Shown here piece after piece: positions 1-9,600 of a stretch of 58,965 nucleotides of DNA. The notes beneath the pieces are model-generated. The model was not told the DNA's origin, made no database searches, and worked only from the letters and a program-made list of their open reading frames with translations. Numbering within the stretch: the stretch's first letter is position 1; each line of letters begins with the position of its first letter. A program made the position numbers and the translations under genes. Origin of the DNA: Porphyromonadaceae bacterium (lineage in GTDB: Bacteria > Bacteroidota > Bacteroidia > Bacteroidales > UBA12481); contig QYQM01000109.1 in the NCBI GenBank assembly GCA_007280905.1, positions 1 to 58,965 of the forward strand. The letters run 5' to 3'.

Positions 1-169
1 AACATGGAGAAACACATAGATATTTGATTGAATCGGTTATGAGAGGTGTTTGATTGATAAAAACTTTTATCAAATTTGAAACTTATCGAAGAATCTCAGG
101 CAAATCTTCGTGAAACTCCGTGATCTCTGTGCCTCCATGGTTAGTAGTTACAATTCTTTTAAATCAATC
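1..169. other. Left-edge intergenic stretch with repeat-like leader
   Basis: No gene is visible here. Positions 104-147 carry a degenerate run of the words 'cgtga', 'ccgtga', 'ctgtg' and 'ccatgg' spaced about 8-10 bases apart. This resembles low-complexity dispersed intergenic repeats. No convincing TTTG/TAnnTTTG promoter for the gene at 170 was found, so its promoter may lie left of the window. Confidence 0.3.
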
Positions 170-2329
170 ATGAAACACTCACTCACTCTAAAACCGGCCC
201 ACTTTTTTTTGATTTTTGTGTTGTACCCTTTGCATCCGATTAACTGCCAGGACCTTAAGACTGACTTTCGGTATTCACCGCCATTCTGGCAAAGCACCAT
301 CTGTTTACCCGATGATCCGTATAAAACCCTTATCGACGAACACGGGAACCTGATGATCCACTCGACCCCTGCCGTCCAGTATGGGGAACCGCGTACCCGC
401 ATCGGGATTGATATTTCCGATGGTGCAGAATGGGTGAGCCAGAAACTTATATCTGCACGAATCCCGATCGTGATTACAAAAAAGAAACTTCCCAATCTGG
501 ACATCACGGAAGAAGCCTTCACTGTTACCACTATTCCGGATCAGCATATCGCCTCGGCCATTCCTCTTGCTGAAGAAACCGACATAAATCTGGGCGCAGG
601 CAAAGAGAAACCGCGAAACAGTGTAATCCTGGTAAAACTCACCAACACAGGCAATCAGACACGGTCACTTGCTCCCGTAATCCGGATTAACAGCTCGCTC
701 CCAGTCCTTTTCAAGGATAACCAGTTCTTACTGAACAACCGGGAAAAGCTGGCTTTTACCTTACCGGTCGATCCGACTTCTTTAATAACAACTGATAAGG
801 AAACACGGATTAAACTAATGCCGGTAAATATCGGAGCAGGTGAGTCAATTACCTTTTCAGTTGTTCTTTATGGCGGCGGTGCCCTTGCCGGGTGGCCGGT
901 AACTTTGGATGAAGCGATTCAGTGCAGAAATGAAGCTGAATCCTTCTGGAAATCCGTTAGCCTGCCCTATAACCGGATCACCGTGCCCGACCCGGAAATT
1001 CAGAATCTGATCGATGCTTCCATTCGTAATATCTGGCAATCGCGCGAGATTAAAAACGGCTTACCGGCTTTCCAGGTCGGTCCCACCTGTTACCGGGGGC
1101 TTTGGATTGTCGACGGAGCCTTTCTGCTGGAAGCAGCCACCATCCTGGGTACCGGCACCGAAGCCCGTAATGGCGTAATGTACAATTTATCTTTCCAGAA
1201 AGAAGATGGGCGCTTTGAGGTAATGGAAAAATACTGGAAAGAGAACGGAATCATTGTCTGGACCGCAATCCGGCATGCGATGCTCACCCAGGACAAAGCC
1301 TGGTTGGAATCGGTTTGGCCCAAACTGGAGCGGGCCATGGAATTTGTTGTTAAGCTGAGAGAAGAATCCCGCAAGGATGACAGTCCACTGAACGACGGAC
1401 TGATGCCCGCAGGATTCATTGACGGTGGACTGGATTATGGACAGGAATACACCAATGTTTACTGGAACTTATTGGGTATGAAGACATTCGTTCAGGGGGC
1501 GAATTGGCTCGGCAAGAAAGAAGAGGCACAAATTTGGGAAAAGGTTTATACCGATTTTTATTCCTGCTTCCGGGAATCAGCCAAACGGGACATTCGCACG
1601 GATCCTTACGGAAATGCATATTTGCCAACCCTTATGGATGAAGAAGGTGCCAAAACTCTGCCTCAGAAAGCTCAGTGGTCCTTCTGTCAGGCCGTTTACC
1701 CCGGCCAGTTGTTCGACAATGAAGATCCCTTTGTTGCCGGGAATCTGGCTATGCTTGAAGCGACCGAACGGGAGGGGATGGTTTATGGTACCGGCTGGGA
1801 CACAAAAGGATTGTGGAACTATTTCGCTTCTTTTTATGGACATGCCTGGTTGTGGCAGGGAAATGGGCAGAAGGCGGCAAATATCCTATATGCCTTTGCT
1901 AACCACGCATCACCTCTTCTGGCCTGGCGTGAGGAGCAGTCGCCCAGGGGTGAACCCTATAAAAAAGTAGGTGATATGCCCCATAATTGGGCATCGGCAG
2001 AGTTCATCAGGCTTACGGTTCACCTTTTGGCCCTCGACCGCAGTAACGAATTGCATCTGTTTGAAGGCTTGCCGGTGGAATGGACCCGGCCCGGAATGGT
2101 GACCCGTCTGGATGGGGTCACTACGCCATTCGGACCCCTGATTATGGAACTCAAGGTTGCTAAAAACGGTAAATCTGCTTTGCTCCGGGTCAACCCTCTG
2201 AGGGATCCGTCCTGTACGAAAATTGTGGTTCATACCGCCGGTTGGGCACCGGGCCATGAAAATATCAGCCTGGACCCTCAAAAGACGAACAAAATAACGA
2301 TTAGGATCCGAAGAAAACTGGCATCATGA
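170..2329 (+). CDS. Secreted six-hairpin (alpha/alpha)6-barrel glycosidase-like protein
   Basis: About 719 aa. A GTG at 110 is in frame, but the ATG at 170 is preferred because it is followed directly by a signal peptide (MKHS, then a hydrophobic run FFLIFVLYPL), pointing to export to the periplasm or cell surface. Residues about 30-260 look like a beta-rich N-terminal domain. Residues about 290-650 have the aromatic- and Asp/Glu-rich repeats of six-hairpin glycosidases: YRGLWIVDGAFLLEAA near residue 307, and an FIDGGLDYGQEY region near 415 with acidic residues that could be catalytic. The family fits exo-acting rhamnosidase/glucosidase-like enzymes, but the substrate cannot be read from sequence. 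The stop overlaps the next start (ATGA), implying translational coupling to the UroD-like gene. Confidence 0.7.
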   Translation: MKHSLTLKPAHFFLIFVLYPLHPINCQDLKTDFRYSPPFWQSTICLPDDPYKTLIDEHGNLMIHSTPAVQYGEPRTRIGIDISDGAEWVSQKLISARIPIVITKKKLPNLDITEEAFTVTTIPDQHIASAIPLAEETDINLGAGKEKPRNSVILVKLTNTGNQTRSLAPVIRINSSLPVLFKDNQFLLNNREKLAFTLPVDPTSLITTDKETRIKLMPVNIGAGESITFSVVLYGGGALAGWPVTLDEAIQCRNEAESFWKSVSLPYNRITVPDPEIQNLIDASIRNIWQSREIKNGLPAFQVGPTCYRGLWIVDGAFLLEAATILGTGTEARNGVMYNLSFQKEDGRFEVMEKYWKENGIIVWTAIRHAMLTQDKAWLESVWPKLERAMEFVVKLREESRKDDSPLNDGLMPAGFIDGGLDYGQEYTNVYWNLLGMKTFVQGANWLGKKEEAQIWEKVYTDFYSCFRESAKRDIRTDPYGNAYLPTLMDEEGAKTLPQKAQWSFCQAVYPGQLFDNEDPFVAGNLAMLEATEREGMVYGTGWDTKGLWNYFASFYGHAWLWQGNGQKAANILYAFANHASPLLAWREEQSPRGEPYKKVGDMPHNWASAEFIRLTVHLLALDRSNELHLFEGLPVEWTRPGMVTRLDGVTTPFGPLIMELKVAKNGKSALLRVNPLRDPSCTKIVVHTAGWAPGHENISLDPQKTNKITIRIRRKLAS

Positions 2330-3441
2330 CCTCAAAAGAACGATTACTCGCTGCTCTCAACCGTGAAAAGCCCGACCGGCTGCCGGCATCCATCCACCAA
2401 TGGCAGGATTATCATCTGAAAGAATATATGGGGGGAATCAGTGATCTTGAGGCATTTAAAAAGGTTGGACTTGATGCTCAGATCCAGTATTTTGAGGAGA
2501 TGGACCAGTTTTGGGTGGTGGACTCCGATCCCACACAGTTCAACACAAAAACCTGGAAAGATGTCCCGATTATTGTGAGTCGCGATCCGGAACAGCGGAT
2601 CGTTCATCATAATATCCACACCCCTGATGGTATCCTTACATACAAAACCGAAGGCGACCGCAAAACCACCTGGGTAACGGAGCACCTGATCAAGAACGAT
2701 GAAGATATATACTTGATCGACAAGTACATGCCAGTCCCAAAACTTACTTTAGAACCCATCAGCAAACGGTACGATGAGGTTGGCGATGCCGGTATTCTGC
2801 GGGGATTTGTATGGGGCGATCAGGCAGGCTGCTGGCAGCATGCCGCCTGCCTGATAGATATTACGGCCCTGATTTATGCCACTTTCGAAAAGCCGGATTG
2901 GGTGCATGCTTTGCTTAAAATACTGATGGATAAGAAGCTGCAGTTTATCGAATCGATGAAGGGTGCAAAATTTGACCTGATAGAGACCGGAGGGGGTTCA
3001 GCTTCTTCCACCCTGATCTCCCCCAGTCTTCATGAAGAGTTCTGTTTGCCTTACGACCGGTTCATGCACGATGCCCTGCACGATCTTGGATTCAAAATCA
3101 CCTACCATACCTGCGGGGGAACCGTGGGCATCGAGGAGATGATCATCCGGAACGGTGCCGATGCATCCGAAACCCTTGCTCCGCCAAGCGTTGGGGGCAA
3201 CCAGGAGCCGTGGGAATTTAAGCGGAAAGTTGGCAACCGCATCGCTCTAATTGGCGGAGTCGACCAATTCAGCACCCTCTCAGAAGGCCCGGCCGAAAAG
3301 ATCCGCAACAATGTTCACGAACTTTTTGAGAAGGTAGGCTATGAAGGCGGATATATCTGCTCGGCCTCCGACCATTTCTTTGAATGTCTACCCGAAAACC
3401 TTGTAGCGTTTGCACAAGCGGCGAAGGAATGCAGGTATTAG
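2326..3441 (+). CDS. Uroporphyrinogen decarboxylase-like (UroD/MtaA superfamily) protein
   Basis: 371 aa, starting at the ATG that overlaps the preceding stop by 4 bp. The N-terminus (TSKERLLAALNREKPDRLP) is typical of the URO-D superfamily TIM barrel. The pattern H261-x-C263 in YHTCGG plus C345 resembles the zinc site of methylcobamide:thiol methyltransferases (MtaA/CmuA branch) rather than true heme-pathway HemE. Members beside carbohydrate genes are common in Bacteroidota and Planctomycetes and are mostly uncharacterised. A role in demethylating or processing a sugar-derived compound released by the upstream hydrolase is inference. True HemE is the less likely alternative. Confidence 0.7.
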   Translation: MTSKERLLAALNREKPDRLPASIHQWQDYHLKEYMGGISDLEAFKKVGLDAQIQYFEEMDQFWVVDSDPTQFNTKTWKDVPIIVSRDPEQRIVHHNIHTPDGILTYKTEGDRKTTWVTEHLIKNDEDIYLIDKYMPVPKLTLEPISKRYDEVGDAGILRGFVWGDQAGCWQHAACLIDITALIYATFEKPDWVHALLKILMDKKLQFIESMKGAKFDLIETGGGSASSTLISPSLHEEFCLPYDRFMHDALHDLGFKITYHTCGGTVGIEEMIIRNGADASETLAPPSVGGNQEPWEFKRKVGNRIALIGGVDQFSTLSEGPAEKIRNNVHELFEKVGYEGGYICSASDHFFECLPENLVAFAQAAKECRY

Positions 3442-3449
3442 CGAGAGGG

Positions 3450-3472
3450 GCGGACCTTTGCGTCCGCTCTTT
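3450..3472 (+). terminator. Possible hairpin terminator after the UroD-like gene
   Basis: GCGGAC (3450-3455), a 6-base loop, then GTCCGC (3462-3467) and a weak T-rich tail (TCTTTA). It begins 9 bases after the stop codon. The stem is GC-rich but short, so this is a tentative call. Confidence 0.35.
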
Positions 3473-3486
3473 ATGCCGATCCACTT

Positions 3487-3519
3487 GTCATCCCCGCGCA
3501 GGCGGGGACCTCTTGACGC
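3487..3519. repeat. Dispersed GTCATCCC...GACCTC..GACGC repeat, copy 1
   Basis: Begins GTCATCCCCGCGCAGGCGGG and ends CTTGACGC. The core CCCCGC-GCA-GGCGGGG is a short palindrome. A homologous copy lies at 17184-17216 and a partial copy at 17231-17251. It sits between the UroD-like gene and the promoter of the giant gene. Confidence 0.6.
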
Positions 3520-3598
3520 TACTCTGCTTTCAATCTGCAACCCATTTCCCGCTTTCGACTGTCTGTTTGTTATATTTTTCAACATCTTCCTGCCCGAC

Positions 3599-3629
3599 TT
3601 TGATATTCATTGCCGGTTTCGTTCCTTTG
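3599..3629 (+). promoter_or_regulatory. Bacteroidota-type promoter of the giant gene
   Basis: TTTG at 3599-3602, a 19-base spacer, then TTCCTTTG at 3622-3629. This matches the Bacteroidota consensus TTTG-N19-TAnnTTTG except for TT in place of TA. Expected transcription start is about 3636, upstream of the ATG at 3690, which argues against the longer in-frame extension from 3384. Confidence 0.5.
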
Positions 3630-3689
3630 CTTGGTTTTTTTGCCAGAATTGCCAGGCTTTTTGTTGAGAAATTTAACAGAACAACTCGT

Positions 3690-6600
3690 ATGAAATTGCC
3701 AAGCCAAACCAGGGTACCGCTGAGCGACGAAGCGCGCGAACTGATCAACCTGTATGCCTCATTGGGCGACCGCGCCACGAATATCCTGCCCGACGGGGTA
3801 TTTGAAAAACTGAAGAATTTCATCCGGATTTGCCATGATGAGCAGATGGAGCCCGCTATCCAGAAGGCTGCCATCAGTCAGGCCCTCCTCGAAGTGAAAG
3901 AGGCCCTGCCCGGCTATACCGATATCAGCCTGATGCTCGCACCGCACCGGAATTCAAAAGCATTTGAATTCTCGGCCCGCCGTCAGACCTTCAAAAAACG
4001 GCTCAGCACCATCATCGATCAGGAATTGGTCAGCCCCGATGAAAAACAGCGGCTAGAAAATATTCTCTGCCTCCACGATTTCTCAGTAGGTACCCCACCC
4101 GTCACTCAGGAAACCATCGATTTTCTTTATCGGATTCTGGTCGGGGATGAAGTACGAGTGCTGCGCAAATTCCGCGATGTGCTCGGGATCAATGAGGATA
4201 TCGAAGAGGCCCAATGGAACTACCTGCTCGATGTGCTCGATCAGATGGTTAACCAATCTACTCACTACACCACCGGCGCTGAAAAGGAAAATTTTCTGGC
4301 CCGAACCGAATCAACAGTTAATTTCAAAGGCTTGAACGGCCTGATCCGCACCCTCGTTTCCGGGAATGCCGATACCACCATCCGGCTGCTGAAGGAGGAG
4401 GTTTTTACGCCCAACTCCGTTAAAGTCATCGAATTTCAAGATCCTGAATCATTCCTCCAAACCATGCAGGACGATCCGGTTTCAATCTTTGCCGTACGCA
4501 TCAGCTCCATGCGCCGGAATATTTTCAGCAAACCCGAATTTACCAACTACCTCGTGCGATGTGTATTCATCGACGACTCGCCCGAATCCCGCGCTACCAA
4601 TACCAGTCTGGTTTTTGCCTTCCACAACGGGATCATTAACACCCTCAACAAGGTGCACACACGCAAAATGGGCACCCCGGCCAACACCCAGATGAACCTG
4701 CGGCTGATCCTCGACAAGGTTAACGCTCAGAATATCAGGAAATTCAAGGAAAAGATCGATAAGAAAATCAAGGAATATGACCAGGAAATCATCGATCTGA
4801 AAAAAGAACAGCTGGCCGAGCCCGACAGCCCCGAGCAGGATGTTATCCTCTATAAGTTCGATGAATTTGCCAGCCAGCTGATCAAGGACCGGTATACACT
4901 TTCGAAATTACGTCAATACCTGGTTCTGATCGAGCAGGTGCGCGAACCGGATTCTCATAAAAAGGTCAATCGCGAGCTGATCGCCGAATTTGAAAACCGC
5001 ACTCGCGATTATTTCTATTCCGGCAACAAGAATCTCGGAATTGCCACCATCGTTGAGGGTGGTGGACGGGCGCAGATCCGCACGTATGGCGAATACCTGC
5101 TCCAGCGGAAACTGAAACCGGTAAGCGGGGAGATCGTCCACCGCTGCCAGGTTATCCTGGATGTGATCCCGAACACGTATCAGCGAACGCTGCATAATCA
5201 TTTTCACAAAAACTTCGGTATCAACCTGTTTCTCGAGAAATACAAAGCATTTCTCACCAAGGTCGAAAACGAAGCCGACAACCGCGGCCGCTTCCGTAAT
5301 TTCCTGATCGATCTGGGGATCAAAGACCGTTACGATCAGAAAAATCAGGCCGATCAGGAGATTATCAAGGATTTCCTGAGCAAACTCGGTACCCTCGATA
5401 AGACTTCGGTTTCCGATGACGTCCAGATGATCATACGCGACCTCCTCTTCTGGAAAGGCCGGCAGCCCAATCCATTCATCTATTTCGTGGAAGAGGCTTC
5501 GTGGGAATATCGTGATCTGTTTCCACCTGACAGGTTCGATATCAATCCGTTCGATATCAATATCGAACTATATGAGAACGGAAGAGTTGATTTCGAGCGG
5601 CTCCAGACTAAGCTCGAATTGATCCGCGATACCTTCCACCTGTTCGACGATACGGGAACTCTATGGGACCGGTTCTGCGAGAATACTGTCTTTGTCATTA
5701 ACGACCCATCGAATCCGACCGGATACACAGATTTCAATAACCAGGCACTGATAGCCTTCCTTAAGTTCCTGAATAAGACCCAGTTCACCCTGTTCCTCGA
5801 TGAGGCCTATAACGATGCCGTCAAGCTCGATGATCCCGAGGAGCCCAAATGGCGGACCATATCGAGGTATATCATGAACAATTTTGCCTCGTTCCCTACA
5901 CTCGGCATGGTGACCTCGCTTTCCACCACCAAAAACCTCGGTGCCACCGGCGACCGGCTGGGATCCATTGCCGCTACTCCGGTGAGGCAGGATGTGATCG
6001 ATTACGCACGGAATATTTTCTCGCCCGACAGGGCCAACACGAACTCCCTGTTCATGCTCGTGAATGTGCTTGAGGTTGCGGAACTTGCCAAAACGATCAA
6101 GATCCGGATGGACGAAAATCTTCCTAAAGACGCCTCACGGCACAAAATCAAATCCAAGCTCGAGGAGTATATCAAAGCCGCCATCCAGGCAAATAAACCG
6201 GAGAAAGGCTCTGGCAAATCAGGCAAAAGCCGGCGTTTTTCGCTGTTTGAAGGAAGTCCGCTCCACCTTTTCCTGCTGGATGAACTTCGCTCACTCGACC
6301 AGCTCGATGTTCTCGAACTGCCGGATGATTTCAAATACAAGGGCGAACCTTTCTTCTCTTATTATAAAGATCATATAGTCAAATCATTAAACAGGTTCCG
6401 CATCAATAAGGAATTCCGCGGCGAATCAAACCGCCGTATGGATATCGCCAAACAGGTAGCGGAAGAGGTTCTGGCAAAACGGACGGATTCAGGAGTTGCC
6501 TACCTGGATTCCGACGGGTCCTATCTGTTTAACCTGCATATTCTTAACCTTCCATCTTTCCATGAACTCGAGGCTTTTGCAACCGCATTGGCCGGCGAAC

Positions 6601-9600
6601 GCGGTCTGGCGATTTTACCGTATCAAACCGGATTTGTCCGCTTCGCACTTGGCGATTACCTGGATGGCACAGAGGCCTCTTATAAAGTTTTCCGGAAAGA
6701 GCTGGAAACTGCAATGATTCTGTTCCTCGACTATTGGGATAAGTATCAGGCACTTCTTTCGAACGATCCGGCCCGCACCAAAGATCCGGCAACCATTATT
6801 TCGGCGGTTTTCCCAAAACAAGCCGGTGCCGCTTATGCCCGCACCATTCTGGCCGATTATGCCGCTGTCTCCGGTCTGGCTAAAACCGTGAACCGGTCCC
6901 TGCGCATCCGCGATATCAAGTCGGTAAACCTGCCTTTTGCCGCCGACTGCGGAGTGACTATTCACACCATCGCCACCTCAAAAAACAGTGTGATCGAATT
7001 TTTTGATCAGATCGGCAATTGTCCCGACCTGGAATCATTCGTGGCCAGCAAGGCATTCACCAAAGTGTACGAAACTTTGCTGCCTCAGGTTTATAAGAAT
7101 ATCCCCGCCCTGCGCGACCTGGATTACAATGAGGTAGCTGCACGATTTGGGAAAAGTACGATTCAGAAGTATATCCGTTCGAAGAAGGAGTTTCAGCCCG
7201 ATCATCATATCCTTGATGAGCTGGATGAGCTACTGATAATGAAGGAGATCCTTATAGAGCTCGAAAACCTGCTTTTCTCTGATTTCAAAGTTAAACTACT
7301 TGCCCTTAAAGTAAACGGAGGCGATCTCGGTGGAGACCTTGCACGTTTGGAGGGTTACAACCAGATTCTTCGCAAATATATCGGCGAACTGTTCCTGCAT
7401 TTCGGTTTGCCCTTTGACCAGCGTTTGAAGGAGCCGGGACTGAAGGAATTGTTTAACCGTACGCTTGGCCTGTTCAGCGAGATTACCGGTATCCGGGCAG
7501 AAGCTTTCAACCATTCTCTCGGATTGATCGAACTGCGCAACCGGTTAAACCATTTTGATGAGTCATTCCCCTCGGATCCCAGACCGGCCCTGGTTGAGAT
7601 CACTTATCAATTCTTTAAGGAAGAGGCACTGAATGGCGCAACAGGTTCAGATTTGCTTTGGATGGATTACCTGCTCACCGGAACCGATGTTTTCGTTAAA
7701 GCCTGGAAAGGACGTGTTGAGAAACTGACCGAAGGCATCCGCAAACTCGGCAGCGGTGAAGCTGCTTTACTCGCTGCCTCTTATTTACTGGATGTTTTTC
7801 CCGATGAGTGCCGGTACATCTGGCAAAGCTGCATGAAAGCAGCCGGTCAACTGGTTGTAACAGCCGACCTGCCTGAAACGGTGAGGACACAGGTTCTTTT
7901 CCTAACCGGCCGGATGAATGCCACACGGTCGACTGATCTGTTTACGCGTTACAACCACTACATTTCCAGAATGGTACAATACGAATACCTGCAGCAGAAT
8001 TCATCCATCAATGAGATGATTCAGCACGGCTATTCGCTCCATACCGGTTTTACCATGGATAATATCCTCTCCCGGAAGCCGGAATTCAAAGAACTCCGCT
8101 GGATCAACCGGGTGATGGAGCAATGCGGTGTCATTGCTGCTGAAAAGGATGTGCAAATCCATACCCGCATCGCAACTGATGCCAAGAAACGCGAATATCC
8201 TTTCCACAAGATTGATCGTACCGGTTACGAGCCTGAGCCGTTCGACCAGAGCGGCGGAGGTACCCCGAGGGATTTCATCAAGCAGATGAAAACCCGGCCA
8301 ACGGCTGCTTTCTTTGGAAACCGCATCGCCAGGTTCACGGATACGCTTGATCCTGAGGATTATCGTTGTAAAATCCATGACCAGGGTTTGGTCCGGGAGC
8401 TCTATATCTTCCACAAATCCTATCTGAAATACCTGACCGATAACTTCAGGCTGCTGGGTCCGCAAACGATCTCATTAGCTGAGGTTAAGGAATTTGTTCC
8501 TGATATCGTACTGTTCTACGGCGCCCCGGAAAAGGTGATCTCCTATCCCCGGATCGGGTATTTCGACCTGAAAGGACCGAACGGGAATATCAAGACCATT
8601 GTAACCCCGCTCAAGCGCAAGGTGGATTATTTCGGTGATATCAAGAAACCCAGGCTCACCTTGTTAAACGAAAAAGTGAAGGAGCTCGGGGGCATGCCGG
8701 TACACGGTTCGCTGTTCGCTATTGAAGAAGAGGACGGCAGCCTGTTTGTGGTGCTGATCAGCGGAGATAGCGGTGTGGGCAAGTCGGAAATGCTGGCTGC
8801 ACTGATGCTGAAATGGTTACGCAAGGACCTCCAAGGGATTCGCTCCATCCGGATGATTGCAGGGGATATGCTTCATGTCTTTCCGGACGATCAGGGCAAC
8901 CTGTACGGGATCGGCAGTGAGATCGGTGATTTTTCAAGAGTTACCGATTTTGACCCGGATTTTATCAGGCAATATAAAAGTCTGTTTGAAAGCAGTGCCG
9001 ACAGTAATAAGGAGGATCTGAATTCAAGGAGCACCATATCCGGACTCTGTGATATCAGGATGCCTTTCAAAATTGATATATTCCTCACAGCCAGCAACTT
9101 TTCAAGAGATGAAGCGGGTATCCGGCGCTATGCCAATCCCGAGAACTTCATTCTGTACCGAGAGAGCCACGGTGAGCGTAAAGAAAAGGCCACCAGCTCC
9201 GATTATCCGCATATTCAGCGAACCCTGTTAAGATACACGGCTGACAAGCAGATCGTTGAACTATTGGGCCGGCACGGCTCCTATCTCGATGATATCCTGG
9301 ACTGGATTCCGGATCCACACACGGGAAAAGTCTATCTGGGCTCATCATTCAAACTGATGGACAAGATCGATCTGGAAGAGGTGGTTTCAGAAATCTTCAG
9401 GGGCAAATCCTTTACCAAAAATAATCAGGCCTTTAAGATCGGAAAAATCCGCTTCGATATCATCAAGAATCGCTTCCATGCAATCGCAGCAGGAGATACA
9501 GGGGAGGAAACATTCCTGATCGACCGTGATTTCTTTGGTAGGATGTTCAATGCACTGGCAAGCACCCCGGCAGGGAACCCGTTTATAGCAGAGGAGCAGG

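Noticed and set aside
3384-3689. N-terminal 102-residue extension of the giant protein
   Set aside because: It runs through a palindromic repeat and a promoter-like element, overlaps the UroD-like gene, and is rich in Cys/Phe like translated non-coding DNA.
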